NCBI GenBank assembly: GCA_000711775.1
Contig: ARYC01000469.1
Coordinates: 62,001-126,000, forward strand
DNA: 64,000 nt
Source: Oxytricha trifallax
Lineage: Eukaryota > Ciliophora > Spirotrichea > Sporadotrichida > Oxytrichidae
Direction of reading: 5' to 3'
The position numbers and the translations under genes are program-made. Each line of letters begins with the position of its first letter. Position 1 is the stretch's first letter. Shown piece by piece: positions 23,646 through 37,200 of the stretch. A model generated the notes under the pieces. The model was not told the origin of the DNA. It did no database searches and worked only from the letters and a program-made list of their open reading frames with translations.

Positions 23646-25010
23646 TCAAGGCAGAGTGCTTTCTCTGACCAAGATCTCATTAAATTCCTTGAATTCTCCA
23701 GTTTTATCAAAATCCATGGCGTGTAAGTGATGTAGCTTAAATTCATTACCGAGTGTCATTATTTTTGCTCTGAACCATAATTCATCTCCTTTCTTTAAAG
23801 TCTTTAGGAGAGCTCTTTTTTCTGAGAGAACTTGGGAGTTTAGTGATAGAACTAAATCTGGGTAGAGAGGGGATTCTGAGGGCTGCATTTTAATCAGTAC
23901 GTTCAAAGCGTGATCTGAACCAATAATTTATTTTAGTTATAGATCCTTCACAGCTTTTTCTAAGTTTCAAAACTATAATTAGATTATTTATAGAAAGAAC
24001 CAAAGAAAGGGAGAGAATTTGTAACTTTACTCTCAGCGAAATTTCCCTTCCATGAAACGATATTTGATTCATATTTTTCATTGAAAATATTTCTGGCGTG
24101 TACATTATTCTCAACAATAACTGTGCCTCCACAATCTTGGAGAAAATCTTCCCAAGTATATGATATTTCTTTGCTTTCTTTTGGAACTTCATAAGGATGT
24201 AGTGGAGTTGAGAAGCCTGGTCTCATGTAGACATAATATACTGAAAATAGTGTGAAAAGTAGTAATACTCCGAGAGCATAACCTCTGGCCATAACTACAT
24301 GACATTTTCCGAGTCTGAATTGCCAGATCTAAGAAATTTAATTAATAAAAGACTTTTTAAAGGAAAATCAATGGAATATTCGTATATTTGTCAATGATTG
24401 TAGTTATAACTTACCTCATCTTGAAAATTTGTTGGGACACCAAAACATTACTTTTCACCTAACTTTTATAGACATCTACTGCATCTATGAACTGCATTCT
24501 TAGTGGCTAAGTATGCCAGAGGTAGTATAACTACAGAGAGAAAGCCAAAAATCAATAATGTCATAATAGCAAAAATCATAAACATTGGATGACTTTCGTG
24601 CTCTACGTAAGTTACTACTTCAACGTTACAATAAGTGCATTTTTTCTTCATTGGACTAAACAAAATTCAATTTGTTGACTCTATATTAAATGAGCCCCTA
24701 AGTTCATATATTCTATTAAATTCCATTTATTAAACAAAAAGATTAGGTTGATGCATTTTTAACAACTTTAAATATGATTATCTTCTTTATTTTCACACAA
24801 GGATTACTTCAGAAATCATATATAAGTTATTTTCCAACATTTTCCTATTACTTACTTTATATCATAGTTATTATCTTCAATATCTGCCACTTATTCTTGA
24901 GTTGGGGCTTAGTTTACAGGTCTCAACTGTCGTGATTCATATGAGCTATCCTCTGTCAACTCAAAATCATCGTCCTTCTTCTTAACGCTATCACGTGTAT
25001 TTTTTGACAT
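23646..25010 (-). CDS. LITAF-like zinc ribbon plus wolframin-like OB-fold membrane protein
   Basis: Start MSKNTRDSVKKKDDDFELTE at 25010. An intron (about 24671-24855) joins exon 1 in phase to NPMKKKCTYCNVEVVTYVEH. CxxC, a hydrophobic stretch FMIFAIMTLLIFGFLSVVIL, then HRCSRC is the LITAF/SIMPLE pattern, a zinc ribbon with an embedded membrane-inserted helix. A phase-0 intron (about 24331-24415) leads to IWQFRLGKCHVVMARG and a membrane helix LGVLLLFTLFSVYYVY. A 41-nt intron (about 23964-24004) precedes the luminal domain: YTWEDFLQDCGGTVIVENNV, SWKGNFAESKV, VLIKMQPSESPLYPDLVLSL, KKGDELWFRAKIMTLGNEF, KLHHLHAMDF, which resembles the C-terminal OB-fold of wolframin. TGA at 23646-23648. About 345 residues. 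LITAF proteins act on endosomes; the OB-domain match is from memory and less sure. Confidence 0.72.
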
Positions 25011-25205
25011 TTTATTAATAAAAAATTATACTACCATCCTATTTTATAATCAAAATTGGAAGGCATTAAATTATTATTAATCTTAATATTTTAATGAATT
25101 TCTTAAGTAATTCGAGGTTGTGGAGGATTTGGGTTTGTATGTAAAGAAAAGAGTTAATTTTTAGCCTCAAATAATTAAGATTAAATATATAATATTGTTT
25201 AAAAT

Positions 25206-28200
25206 ATGTTAATGAAATCGTTCCTAAACATGAGATCCTAGTTTACCTCAGGATCTCTCAGATACTTAATCTATTATATTAATTGTGTTAATTTAAATAT
25301 CCAATGAAGTAAAGCAAATGACTATATTATAATTAATATGACTTCTCTACTGGTATATAATAGTAATCTGCTTCCACAGAGACACTAGACCATAGCATCG
25401 CCGAGCTCCATAAAAAGTCACATAAAAGTCTTTTAATGGACCCAAGAGCTTTCGAAAACGAAGTTCTTATTACTAATGATATAAAGATTATTACAATGTA
25501 TGAATGAAATATATAAAAAGCCAAATTCTCAGGGAGGGCATATTCTAATCCAATAAAATAAAATAATTAATAATTTGTAATGATGAGGATTTACAGTTTA
25601 TCAGATCTCCATTTTACGATTTCGCAAGAACTACTCGAATGACCCCAACCGAAGCAGACAGAATGATGGAAGACATTAACGCAAAGATGTCTTATGTGTA
25701 GAATATTTCAAACATTTTGAGAAATAACAAAGCTACCAAGGAGTCTAAGGCATATACCAGGTATGCTGATTAGTGTCTTGATCAAGAACCAGAAGACTTT
25801 GAAAGAGTTAAACATCTCTATTATTTCCATTTATAATATTCAATGTAATGTGTAAATAATTTGGTATGTCTTATGTTACTAGAAATATTTATTCATGGGT
25901 ACATATGATTTTATATAAAAAGTCTGCGAGTTTTAATGTATTTCCCAAGAGGTGCACCATATAGAAGAATAAACCCAGCTGAATTGTATAAAGTGTAAAA
26001 AACTAACACTCATCTCGAAGAATTAAGAAACAGTAAACCATTTTTAGCAGATAAATTTTACGGTCCATTCGATTTGAAGGAAAGCAATCTTAGACATTGA
26101 TTATAGAAATATAAGTCCTTTCCCTATATAGCTTCAAATTTCCATTATTTTTTTTTAGTTTATACATTTATTCTACGAGCAAAAGCACTTATTTGAGAAT
26201 GAAAGTGATTTGAATGCTGCTACTCCTCAATATGAAGAATGTATTTTTATTAGTTTTAATGGACCAAAGAGAGATTAATTAATTCACTGATATACTTTCT
26301 ATTAAAAGAATGGAGATCAAAAGTAATTGAAGTTATTCCAAAGCTTAATCATGACACTCTAGTGAATTTAGCACTCTACCTGTCTTATGAAGCAAAATTG
26401 AATGATAGATATATTTGGTAAGCAATTGAGGATGCTTCATACGCCTCACTCCATCATATGTCCATAACTCAGCAGGCTCAACTGTCATGGGCTATCCATG
26501 AGTTAAAACCTAAAAATTATTTGTTTTAGAAAATTAAAATCTAGAAAACATTTCAGATATTTTTCTCATTATTTTATGGTTATTAGCTATTGATAATTTT
26601 ATAACCTAAACACACATCACCCAGACTTTAAACACTTTTAATTAAGAACGCCATGGAAACAACAAACGCAACTACTAAATTATTCATGAATTTTGTAATC
26701 TCTGAGAAATCAAGGTTGATTAGTTTTAATTTAATACTTAACCACCAATTTCACTGATATTATGGACATTTCACAGGGCTTTAGAAAGCACATGCTGAAA
26801 GACTTGCACAAAAACCTCATTAAGACTTTAATTGAAAAGAAAAATAAACTATTCCCAAACGATGCTAAAGACCCTAAGTAGCACGCAGAGAATATCGTCA
26901 ACAAATATTTTTTAGGTTATTTATAACGTTTCTTATCAAATTAGTAAAAATACGGATACTTCAGATTTAAAAACTTAAAATTTATTAACACTCTATTCAC
27001 TTTCGCATCAAATAAGAAAACTTATTTCGGAGTGTATGAGTTATACGAACGTTAAGACATTGAAAAATTACTTTCAGTTTACGAAGAGGATTTAATTGAT
27101 GCCTGTCAACATCTTGACTCTGATTATATTAATATTACTATTTAAAAGCTCCCCATTATTTAAATTGAATTTATTAATCAAGATATATGACTTTTTAGAT
27201 CTTAAATTATTCTAAGTATAATATATTTAAATAAACTGATCATATCACTAGATTAGCTTAAGTTTTCTACATCTTGAAAACCCCCAAATTTGAGAACATT
27301 CTCTGGAGAGTGGAGACCCGTGTGAACGAGCTCGTCACTGACAAAGCAACTCCCCTCTAACCTCACCACGTCGTAACAATCCTCCGTTCCTTCTCTCACT
27401 CAAACATGAACAAGACCTTCGGCAAGGACTAAACTTACTACAACCTAGAGCAAGTGATCATTAAGAAATTAGATAGCCTGAGTGACAGAGACTTCTCACA
27501 TTTGTTATATGCCTACGGTGTAAGAAATGTTGGCAATCAAAACCCCAAAACCCCTGAAGTTGTTTGATTGAGTTTTTGATTGATGAAAGTAGACTATTAA
27601 CGCATGCTTTATTAGTGTTTTAATAGGGTTTATGTAGGGGTTAATGGTTTAAATATCAGTAATTTAAGTGAGAATATGCGAGGTTTGGGATCAGTTTAGA
27701 CAGTGAATATATAGATTTATTGTTTAAGTTGCGTTATGGATGTATTGATTATAGTGATCAACTCAGACCTATTCTAAATTACACATCTATTGCAAGACTG
27801 CTCCATAAATCTCCTGCTACTGTTAGGTCACACTGTCTATTAGCATTGAATTTAAAGAGATAGCATCTTAATTCTAAGCCTAAAAGACCTTTAAAATTCT
27901 AGTAGCATCATATCGAATATCTTATTAATGATAAGACTCTAAAATACTGGGCTCATTTCTCTCTAGCCTAGAGGGCTGTGATGTTTCATCGCCAATTTCC
28001 TGTACTTCACATCTCTGCTTAATCTATGCTAATATCTATAAAAAGAATGGTATATCTTACAAGACAGTCAATCGCATTAATAGAGTGATCGATTTTAATG
28101 TTCCATTTTATAAGGATAATTTAAATTATATATTCGATTAAATGCAGAGGGCTTAAGAGCATAATATAAAGTTCATACATGCTGATGAGGCAGTATTCAC

Positions 28201-31200
28201 GTTTAATACCTTCATATCGAGGTCTTGGTATAAGAGGTACAGCAACATAGAAGTTTATGATCAAAAGGTTAAGGTATAAACTCATGCAATCCTTGGTGGA
28301 ATCAGTGAAGATAGTGGGCTTGAGACTTATGTTATCCACCCTAGCTCTATTAAGACTGAATAATATATTAAATTTTTGCAATAGCTAAGAGATAAGTATG
28401 CTGAATAAGATATTATCCTGTTTGTTGATAACTTATCAGTTCATAAAACTAAAGACTCAAGGAGAGAATATGAAAGGCTAAACATAACACCTGTATTTAA
28501 TGTTCCTTATAGCCCTCAATTCAATGGAATTGAACTATATTGGGGCCTATTAAAAGGCCACTACAAGAAACTTCTGCTCTATCATCTGATACACGATCTG
28601 AAGATAGATACAGTAGATTTTATTAAGAGTGCTGCTAAAAGAGTCAGCGATGATAAAGCAAAAGTATGCGCAAGAGAAGGGAGATTTTGTGTTTATAAAT
28701 AAGTTTTAGATTTAAACGAATGAATAAGTTCACATATTAAATTTGCCCGTAAAGGGATTTGGCTTCTCTTTCTTTTCTTCCTCTTAAGGCTTGCTTGGGC
28801 CCATGTTTCTTCTCTTAGTGCCAGCTCCTGCATCTATGTTCATCTCTTCTGGCTTTTATAAATCTTTGAAGAGTCTCTTACTCAATTCATGCTTTACTTG
28901 AGACTTTCTCTCTCTGTTTAATTTGCTGCGCTCTTTCATCAAATATATAGCAGTACCAGGTTTTTCTATAAAGTTAGAAGTCTATGCTTACTTGAGATGA
29001 ATGGATGCTTCTGCAGTTCCTACAGCCATGAGTCACTGATTTTGATTCCCTGCTTCTCTTTCTCTTCAGGAGAGATGCTGTAGCGTTTCTTATGAGCTTC
29101 TTAAATTACTTCACTTAAGTACTCTGGTTTAAGAGTTCCAAGAACTCCAAAGAAGAAGTTTCTCTCTGGTTACTTATTTGAGAGTTGTAATTTTGATGGT
29201 AGGTACAGAGCAACATCTGGATCACTCATCGCATCATCATAGAGATTTGTCACTGAGATTTCAGGGTAGTTAGGTATCTCAATCATCTTTATTTCATTGG
29301 TCTTAAAAGCTTTTTTCTCTTCACTTAGTAAGGCTTTTAAGAATGATATTTTTGTTCCTTCCTGAGTTGGCAAGAACAATCCAACTATGGTTAATATATT
29401 AGTATTTGATAAAAGCTTACCTTGCTATACCAAATATCTATAGAGGTCCTCCTTACTTCGAAATTTTCCTATCAATTCTTGAGATTGTATTCTCTTCATT
29501 GCATCATTCATAGACTCCATCTTGCTTCCACTTTCTATAAATGTTTATGAAATTTAAAATTATGGATATCCATTCTAAACTTACTAAAATTTTACTACTA
29601 AATAGAGAGATCCAACTGGAGGTCAACCTGAATAAGATAGTAAGAGAAAGATGGAAGAACTTTCTCCAAGTTTCAAAGTTTGACTTCCATTTTTATCAAA
29701 CTTTCTCCATTAAATTGCTCCTAATAATAATTAATTTAATTAGGTGGTGCTCCTAATTTATTTAAAACTTAATTAGGTGGTTATATTAAAGTTCAAAACC
29801 GTATTAGGAGGTACATTAAAAAAAATTAAATTTTAAAATCTCCCCTCCTAAATTTACAAGAACAGCTTTAGGAGCACCACCTAACTTCACAAAACACATT
29901 TAGGTGCATTTTAATGAATAAAATGGATGAATTAGTTTATAAATTATCACTAAATCTAAGAAATATAAAACTAATGTCTCGTACTCTGTTCTCATTAAAC
30001 CTCTCTAAACCTTTGAGAATATGCTCTTACTCTTGTATAAAGGTAGAATTTAAATAGCTTGTATAATTATTAATAGTATTTATAAAATGAGCGGTAACTT
30101 ACTTAGAAAAGCGGCATTGCTTGGCATTAGCCAGCAAAAACTTTCTTTCATGAATCAAAAGAAAATTGAGACTTGCGATGCCTCTACCTAGTACGAACCT
30201 GAAATTTTTTAACTTTAGGTATCAGACTTTGAATAGCAATTCAGTTGTTAAATAGAAATGCAGAGCTAAGAAATTTAATGCGAAGTTCCAATGAAAATGG
30301 TTGAAGAGGAAGAAGAGAAAAAAGAAATAAAAGCATTACATTTATGTGAGGAGTGTGAGATGAACTTCACTTATAAATCTGCTCTTAAGCGTCATATCTT
30401 AGAGCAGCATTCTAACAAGCCCAAGCTCTATCTTAAGCATGATAAGATAGATGGAAAATATTTCTGCCCTTACTGCAATAAATAATACAATCATTCAAGA
30501 GATCTAAAAGTTCATCTATAAAACCATCATGGCAAGAAGTTTGAAGTAATAGATCCAGAGACTGGTGAGGTCTTCCTTTAAAAAAGAAAGCCAAGAGACC
30601 CTTTAGAAACTTTGGAACAAAGAGTAAAGAAAGAAAATTAACTTATTAAAGCAGTAAGAAACCTCCCAGCCTCAGAGATAGTAAAAATCACTCTTAAGAT
30701 GCATGCACTTAAACTTCCAATATTGAATATAATTGACCTTAAAGAGTGTAAAGAAAGTTATCTTATCCTTGAGGATAAATTTGAGAAGAAAGTCATAACA
30801 GATAAGTAGTTCGCATACAAGATATATCCGTTCAACTACTTCAAATGCGATGACAAGTATCAAATGGAATTCGTAAATGAATACCAAGCACTTACAAAGT
30901 CAAGAGATAGATAGTGCAGATTTATAATAAAGCTCGATGCTATTCTGCTTGCTCAAGATCATGTAGCTTTTCGTCTTCCTCTATATTAAATGACATTAAG
31001 AGACTACATTTAAGATTAAAGGATACCAAAGTAGTTACCTCTTATTCTTACAAATGTTTGCAAAGGCATTGAGGAGCTGCACATTCTTGGATAAGTTCAT
31101 AGAGATTTGAAGCCTGAGAATATAATGCTTGACTTTTCACCTCTCAGAGTAGTAATAATAGATTTCAATAGATCATAGAGAGTTGAAGCTTCAGGACTTG

Positions 31201-34200
31201 GCAACGTGTATGGTACTCCTGGATACTTTCCAGAAAGAGAGGACTGGAGAGATGGTGATATTAAGTGGGATATATGGGCTCTAGCAGCAATTATTTGTGA
31301 ATGCGATATGGCAAGAAATGATTACTATAGCTGCAAAAGAGAGAAAGATTCAAAACAGAGAATACAGCAATATCTAGACTAGAATAAGATAAAAGGTAGA
31401 ATGAAAGACATGGCTGAGTAGATAATTATTAAGCCTAATCACAGAGCTGACCATACAATAGACTAAATTGTAAGTTGGATAGGAGAGATAAAGTTTAGAA
31501 AGCTGCCTCATGATGCTAAAGTACTGTTTGAGTGAATAATAAAAATAAAACACTTGCATTACACACTAATTTATATTACATTATAACCCTAAACCCCTAC
31601 ATAAACCCTATTAAAACCCTAATAAAGCATGCGTTAATAGTCTACTTTCATCAATCAAAAACTCAATCAAACAACTTCAGGGGTTTTGGGGTTTTGAATC
31701 CTGAACTTCATAAGGCTTTTGAGGCCAGAATTGATAGAGTAGCTGAATCACTAGATTACCCTTCACTCTTCAACGTAATAGTAAAAATGAATAATACCTT
31801 AAGTTTTTATGAAATATAATAATAAAATTTACATTCTAACGCAATTTACTATATGCTATTTAAAGAAAGTGCCAATAAAAAGATTTGGTAAAAACTTATT
31901 CAAGGTACTCTTAACAATTCAGAAATCCTTCCTTTAAAGTATCAATTAAAATAAAAAATAGAATTCAAAATGAATTGATTTTAAAATCCATGTTAATGAT
32001 TTATTGCTAAATTAATATTTCAATAATTTGACAATATTTTTTTTTTTAATTTTTATTGTAATTTAAAGATATAAGTAATATAACATTAAAATTATTGTAG
32101 AAATACTTTTGAATTTGGAAAATTAATTAAAATTAAATTTAATATAAATCAAATTCGTGGCAGTTAAAGTTGGCCAATTTAAACGATCTTGGGCTCATTC
32201 GATAGAGAATTCAAAATTAGCTGGACTTTATTATTGGCGGTACTATTTTATCGCATCCCTGGAGCGAGATAACTTCAATTTAATGTGAGGGTATAATTTA
32301 ATGAATTTAGATGCGTTTAATTAAATTGAAGTTATCTCGCTCCAGGGATGCGATAAAATAGTACCGCCAATAATAAAGTCCAGCTAATTTTGAATTCTCT
32401 ATGAATGAGCCCAAGATCGTTTAAATTGGCCAACTTTAACTGCCAAGATTTTGATTTATATTAAATTTAATTTTAATTAATTTTCCAAATTCAAATGTAT
32501 TTCTACAATAATGAACGAAATTGATCTGTTTTATTATTTATTCAGAATTATTTAAAATTAAAATTATTATGATTTAAAAATTATAATTTTAAGTATAATG
32601 TGTGTATCCTAAATTCATCAAAGATACAAATCTACTTATTTTTTCTTAAATCTCCTCCCTTTCATTACCGTCAAATGATTTATTGAGTTTTATGAATTTT
32701 TCGTTCCCATTTTTACTGTTTTAATATTTAAAGTACTATAGACCTTTCAAGGCAGCTTATCACTATTAAGCGAGTATAATTAAAATGGGGAGACTGTTAA
32801 AATAAAATCAAAAAAGAGATCAAATTAAATTATGATCATCTCAGTACACAAGAGTAGAGATCAAACAGTCACTATTTTGAATAAAGTTTGAATATATCCT
32901 TACTTAAATTTAATTAACTATTCAACTAACTAAAAATGGAATTTTTCTTTTATTATCAACTTTTCTGATTTTTTCTATTTCTTGTTCATCGATCAAGTAG
33001 ATGCTGTAGTGATCTTTAGAATTTTTCATAATTTTCATAGATATTTCAGGGTATCTTCAGGGTATCTTCAGGATATCTTCCTCAAAAAAATTAAAGTGTG
33101 GAGAGTGTGGAGAGTATGGTGAGTGTGGAGGCCAGCATCACCAACAATAGCATAAATATCTCTAATAATCTCAAAATCAAGCATTATTATGAGTCTGGTT
33201 GAAATTCTAGAGAATTTCAAAATTTTAGATTACTGATTTTTTCTTAGTTTTCATCAACATCATCTTCTTCACCATCTTCAACATTAAGTATCACATCTAA
33301 GAATTTTAGAAAAACAAGATGTTGTAGAAAAAATCCCAGACTCATAATAATCCTTGATTTTGAGATTCAAAACCCCAAAACCCCTTAGTGAGGTTTATAA
33401 GTGCTTTGATTTGTAGGGAATTTGTTAGGGCTTGAGGATATTAATTAAATGTGAGACAAAAATAGCAAGCTTTTGGGGTCTATTTATGATGAAGAGTATA
33501 TAGATTTAGTGTTTAAACTGCGATATGGATGTGATATATACAGTGAATAAGTCAAACCAGTACTGAACTATAAGTCTATTCAAAACCCCAAAACCCCTGA
33601 AGTTGTTTGATTGAGTTTTTGAATGATGAAAGTAGACTATTAACGCATGCTTTATTAGGGTTTTAATAGAGTTTATGTAGGGGTTTAGGGTCATAATGCA
33701 ATATAAATTAGTGTGTAATGCAAGTGTTTTATTTTTATTTTTCACTCAAACAGTACTTTAGCATCATGAGGCAGCTTTCTAAACTTTATCTCTCCTATCC
33801 AACTTACAATTTAGTCTATTGTATGGTCAGCTCTGTGATTAGGCTTAATAATTATCTACTCAGCCATGTCTTTCATTCTACCTTTTATCTTATTCTAGTC
33901 TAGATATTGCTGTATTCTCTGTTTTGAATCTTTCTCTCTTTTGCAGCTATAGTAATCATTTCTTTCCATATCGCATTCACAAATAATTGCTGCTAGAGCC
34001 CATATATCCCACTTAATATCACCATCTCTCCAGTCCTCTCTTTCTGGAAAGTATCCAGGAGTACCATACACGTTGCCAAGTCCTGAAGCTTCAACTCTCT
34101 ATGATCTATTGAAATCTATTATTACTACTCTGAGAGGTGAAAAGTCAAGCATTATATTCTCAGGCTTCAAATCTCTATGAACATATCCAAGAGTGTACAG

Positions 34201-37200
34201 CTCCTCAATGCCTTTGCAAACATTTGTAAGAATAAGAGGTAAGTACTTTGGTATCCTTTAATCTTAAATGTAGTCTCTTAATGTCATTTAATATAGAGGA
34301 AGAAGAAAAGCTACATGATCTTGAGCAAGCAGAATAGCATCGAGCTTTATTATAAATCTGCACTATCTATCTCTTGACTTTGTAAGTGCTTGGTATTCAT
34401 TTACGAATTCCATTTGATACTTGTCATCGCATTTGAAGTAGTTGAACGGATATATCTTGTATGCGAACTACTTATCTGTTATGACTTTCTTCTCAAATTT
34501 ATCCTCAAGGATAAGATAACTTACTTTACACTCTTTAAGGTCAATTATATTCAATATTGGAAGTTTAAGTGCATGCATCTTAAGAGTGATTTCACTATCT
34601 CTGAGGCTGGGAGGTTTCTTGCTGCTTTAATAAGTTTATTTTCTTTCTTTACTCTTTGTTCCAAAGTTTCTAAAGGGTCTCTTGGCTTTCTTTTTTAAAG
34701 GAAGACCTCACCAGTCTCTGGATCTATTACTTCAAACTTCTTGCCATGATGGTTTTATAGATGAACTTTTAGATCTCTTGAATGATTGTATTATTTATTG
34801 CAGTAAGGGCAGAAATATTTTCCATCTATCTTATCATGCTTAAGATAGAGCTTGGGCTTGTTAGAATGCTGCTCTAAGATATGACGCTTAAGAGCAGATT
34901 TATAAGTGAAGTTCTTCTCACACTCCTCACATAAATGTAATGCTTTTATTTCTTTTTTCTCTTCCTCCTCTTCAACCATTTTCATTGGAACTTCGCATTA
35001 AATTTCTTAGCTCTGCATTTCTATTTAACAACTGAATTGCTATTCAAAGTCTGATACCTAAAGTTAAAAAATTTCAGGTTCGTACTAGGTAGAGGCATCG
35101 CAAGTCTCAATTTTCTTTTGATTCATGAAAGAAAGTTTTTGCTGGCTAATGCCAAGCAATGCCGCTTTTCTAAGTAAGTTACCGCTCATTTTATAAATAC
35201 TATTAATAATTATACAAGCTATTTAAATTCTACCTTTATACAAGAGTAAGAGCATATTCTCAAAGGTTTAGAGAGGTTTAATGAGAACAGAGTACGAGAC
35301 ATTAGTTTTATATTTCTTAGATTTAGTGATAATTTATAAACTAATTCATCCATTTTATTCATTAAAATGCACCTAAATGAGTTTTGTGAAGTTAGGTGAT
35401 GCTCCTAAAGCTGTTCTTGTAAATTTAGGAGGGGAGATTTTAAAATTCAATTTTTTTAATGCACCTCCTAATACGGTTTTGAACTTTAATATAACCACCT
35501 AATTAAGTTTTAAATAAATTAGGAGCACCACCTAATTAAATTAATTATTATTAGGAGCAATTTAATGAGAAAGTTTGATAAAAATGGAAGTCAAACTTTG
35601 AAACTTGGAGAAAGTTCTTCCATCTTTCTATTACTATCTTTTCAGGTTGACCTCCAGTTGGATCTCTCTATTTAGTAGTAAAATTTTAGTAAGTTTAGAA
35701 TGGATATCCATAATTTTAAATTTCATAAACATTTAGAGAAAGTGGAAGCAAGATGGAGTCTATGAATGATACAATGAAAAGAATACAATCTCAAGAATTG
35801 ATAGGAAAATTTCGAAGCAAGGAAGACCTCTATAGATATTTGGTATAGCAGTAAGCTCTAATCAAATACTAATATATTAACCATAGTTGGATTGTTCTTG
35901 CCAACTTAGGAAGGAACAAAAATATCATTCTTAAAAGCATTACTAAGTGAAAAGAAAAAAGCTTTTAAGACCAATGAAATAAAGATGATTGAGATACCTA
36001 ACTACCCTGAAATCTCAGTGAAAAACCTCTATAATGATGCGATGAGTGATCCAGATGTTGCTCTGTACCTACCATCAAAGTTACAACTCTCAAATAAGTT
36101 ACCAGAGAGAACTTCTTCTTTGGAGTTCTTGGAACTCTTAACCAGAGTACTTAAGTGAAGTAATTTAAGAAGCTCATAAGAAACGTTACAGCATCTCTCC
36201 TGAAGAGAAAGAGAAGCAGGGAATCAAAATCAGTGACTCATGGCTGTAGGAACTGCAGAAGAATCCATTCATCTCAAGTAAGCATAGACTTTAACTTTAT
36301 AGAAAAACCTGGTACTGCTATATACTTGATGAAAGAGCGCAGCAAATTAAACAGAGAGAGAAGTCTCAAATAAAGCATGAATTGAGTAAGAGACTCTACA
36401 AAGATTTCTAAAAGCCAGACGAGATGAACATAGATGCTGGAGCTGGCACTAAGAGAAGAAACATGAGCCCAAGCAAGCCTTAAGAGTAAGAAAAGAAAGA
36501 GAAGCCAAATCCTTTACGGGCAAATTTAATATGTGAACTTATTCATTCGTTTAAATCTAAAACTTATTTATAAACACAAAATCTCCCTTCTCTTGCGCAT
36601 ACTTTTGCTTTATCATCGCTGACTCTTTTAGCAGCACTCTTAATAAAATCTACTGTATCTATCTTCAGATCGTGTATCAGATGATAGAGCAGAAGTTTCT
36701 TGTAGTGGCCTTTTAATAGGCCCCAATATAGTTCAATTCCATTGAATTGAGGGCTATAAGGAACATTAAATACAGGTGTTATGTTTAGCCTTTCATATTC
36801 TCTCCTTGATTCTTAAGTTTTATGAACTGATAAATTATCAACAAACAGAATAATTTCTTATTCAGCATACTTATCTCTTAGCTATTGCAAAAATTTAATA
36901 TATTATTCAGTCTTAATAGAGCGAGGGTGGATAACATAAGTCTCAAGCCCACTATCTTCACTGATTCCACTAAGGATTGCATGAGTTTATACCTTAACCT
37001 TTTGATCATAAACTTCTATGTTGCTGTACCTCTTATACCACGACCTCGATATGAAGGTATTAAACGTGAATACTGCCTCATCAGCATGGTATGAACTTTA
37101 TATTATGCTCTTAAGCCCTCTGCATTTAATCGAATATATAATTTAAATTATCCTTATAAAATGGAACATTAAAATCGATCACTCTATTAATGCGATTGAC

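Larger units (their letters stand above)
27538..31696 (+). mobile_element. TBE transposon 1 (4.16 kb) inserted in a coding exon
   Basis: Begins CAAAACCCCAAAACCCC and ends with its complement. Terminal inverted repeats are about 105 bp with one or two differences (27538-27642 and 31592-31696). Flanks are AAT on both sides (27535-27537, 31697-31699), the ANT target duplication of TBE elements. Gene order is transposase (+), 22-kDa protein (-), zinc-finger/kinase (+), as in Oxytricha TBEs. Removing the element and one AAT restores the RAP-type gene. Two of its three genes are intact; the transposase frame is not. Confidence 0.93.

Noticed and set aside
31700..31820. Stop of the host gene just after TBE 1 (TAATAATAA at about 31818)
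   Set aside because: These are Gln codons under the ciliate code; the frame continues through QQQNLHSNAIYYMLFKES.
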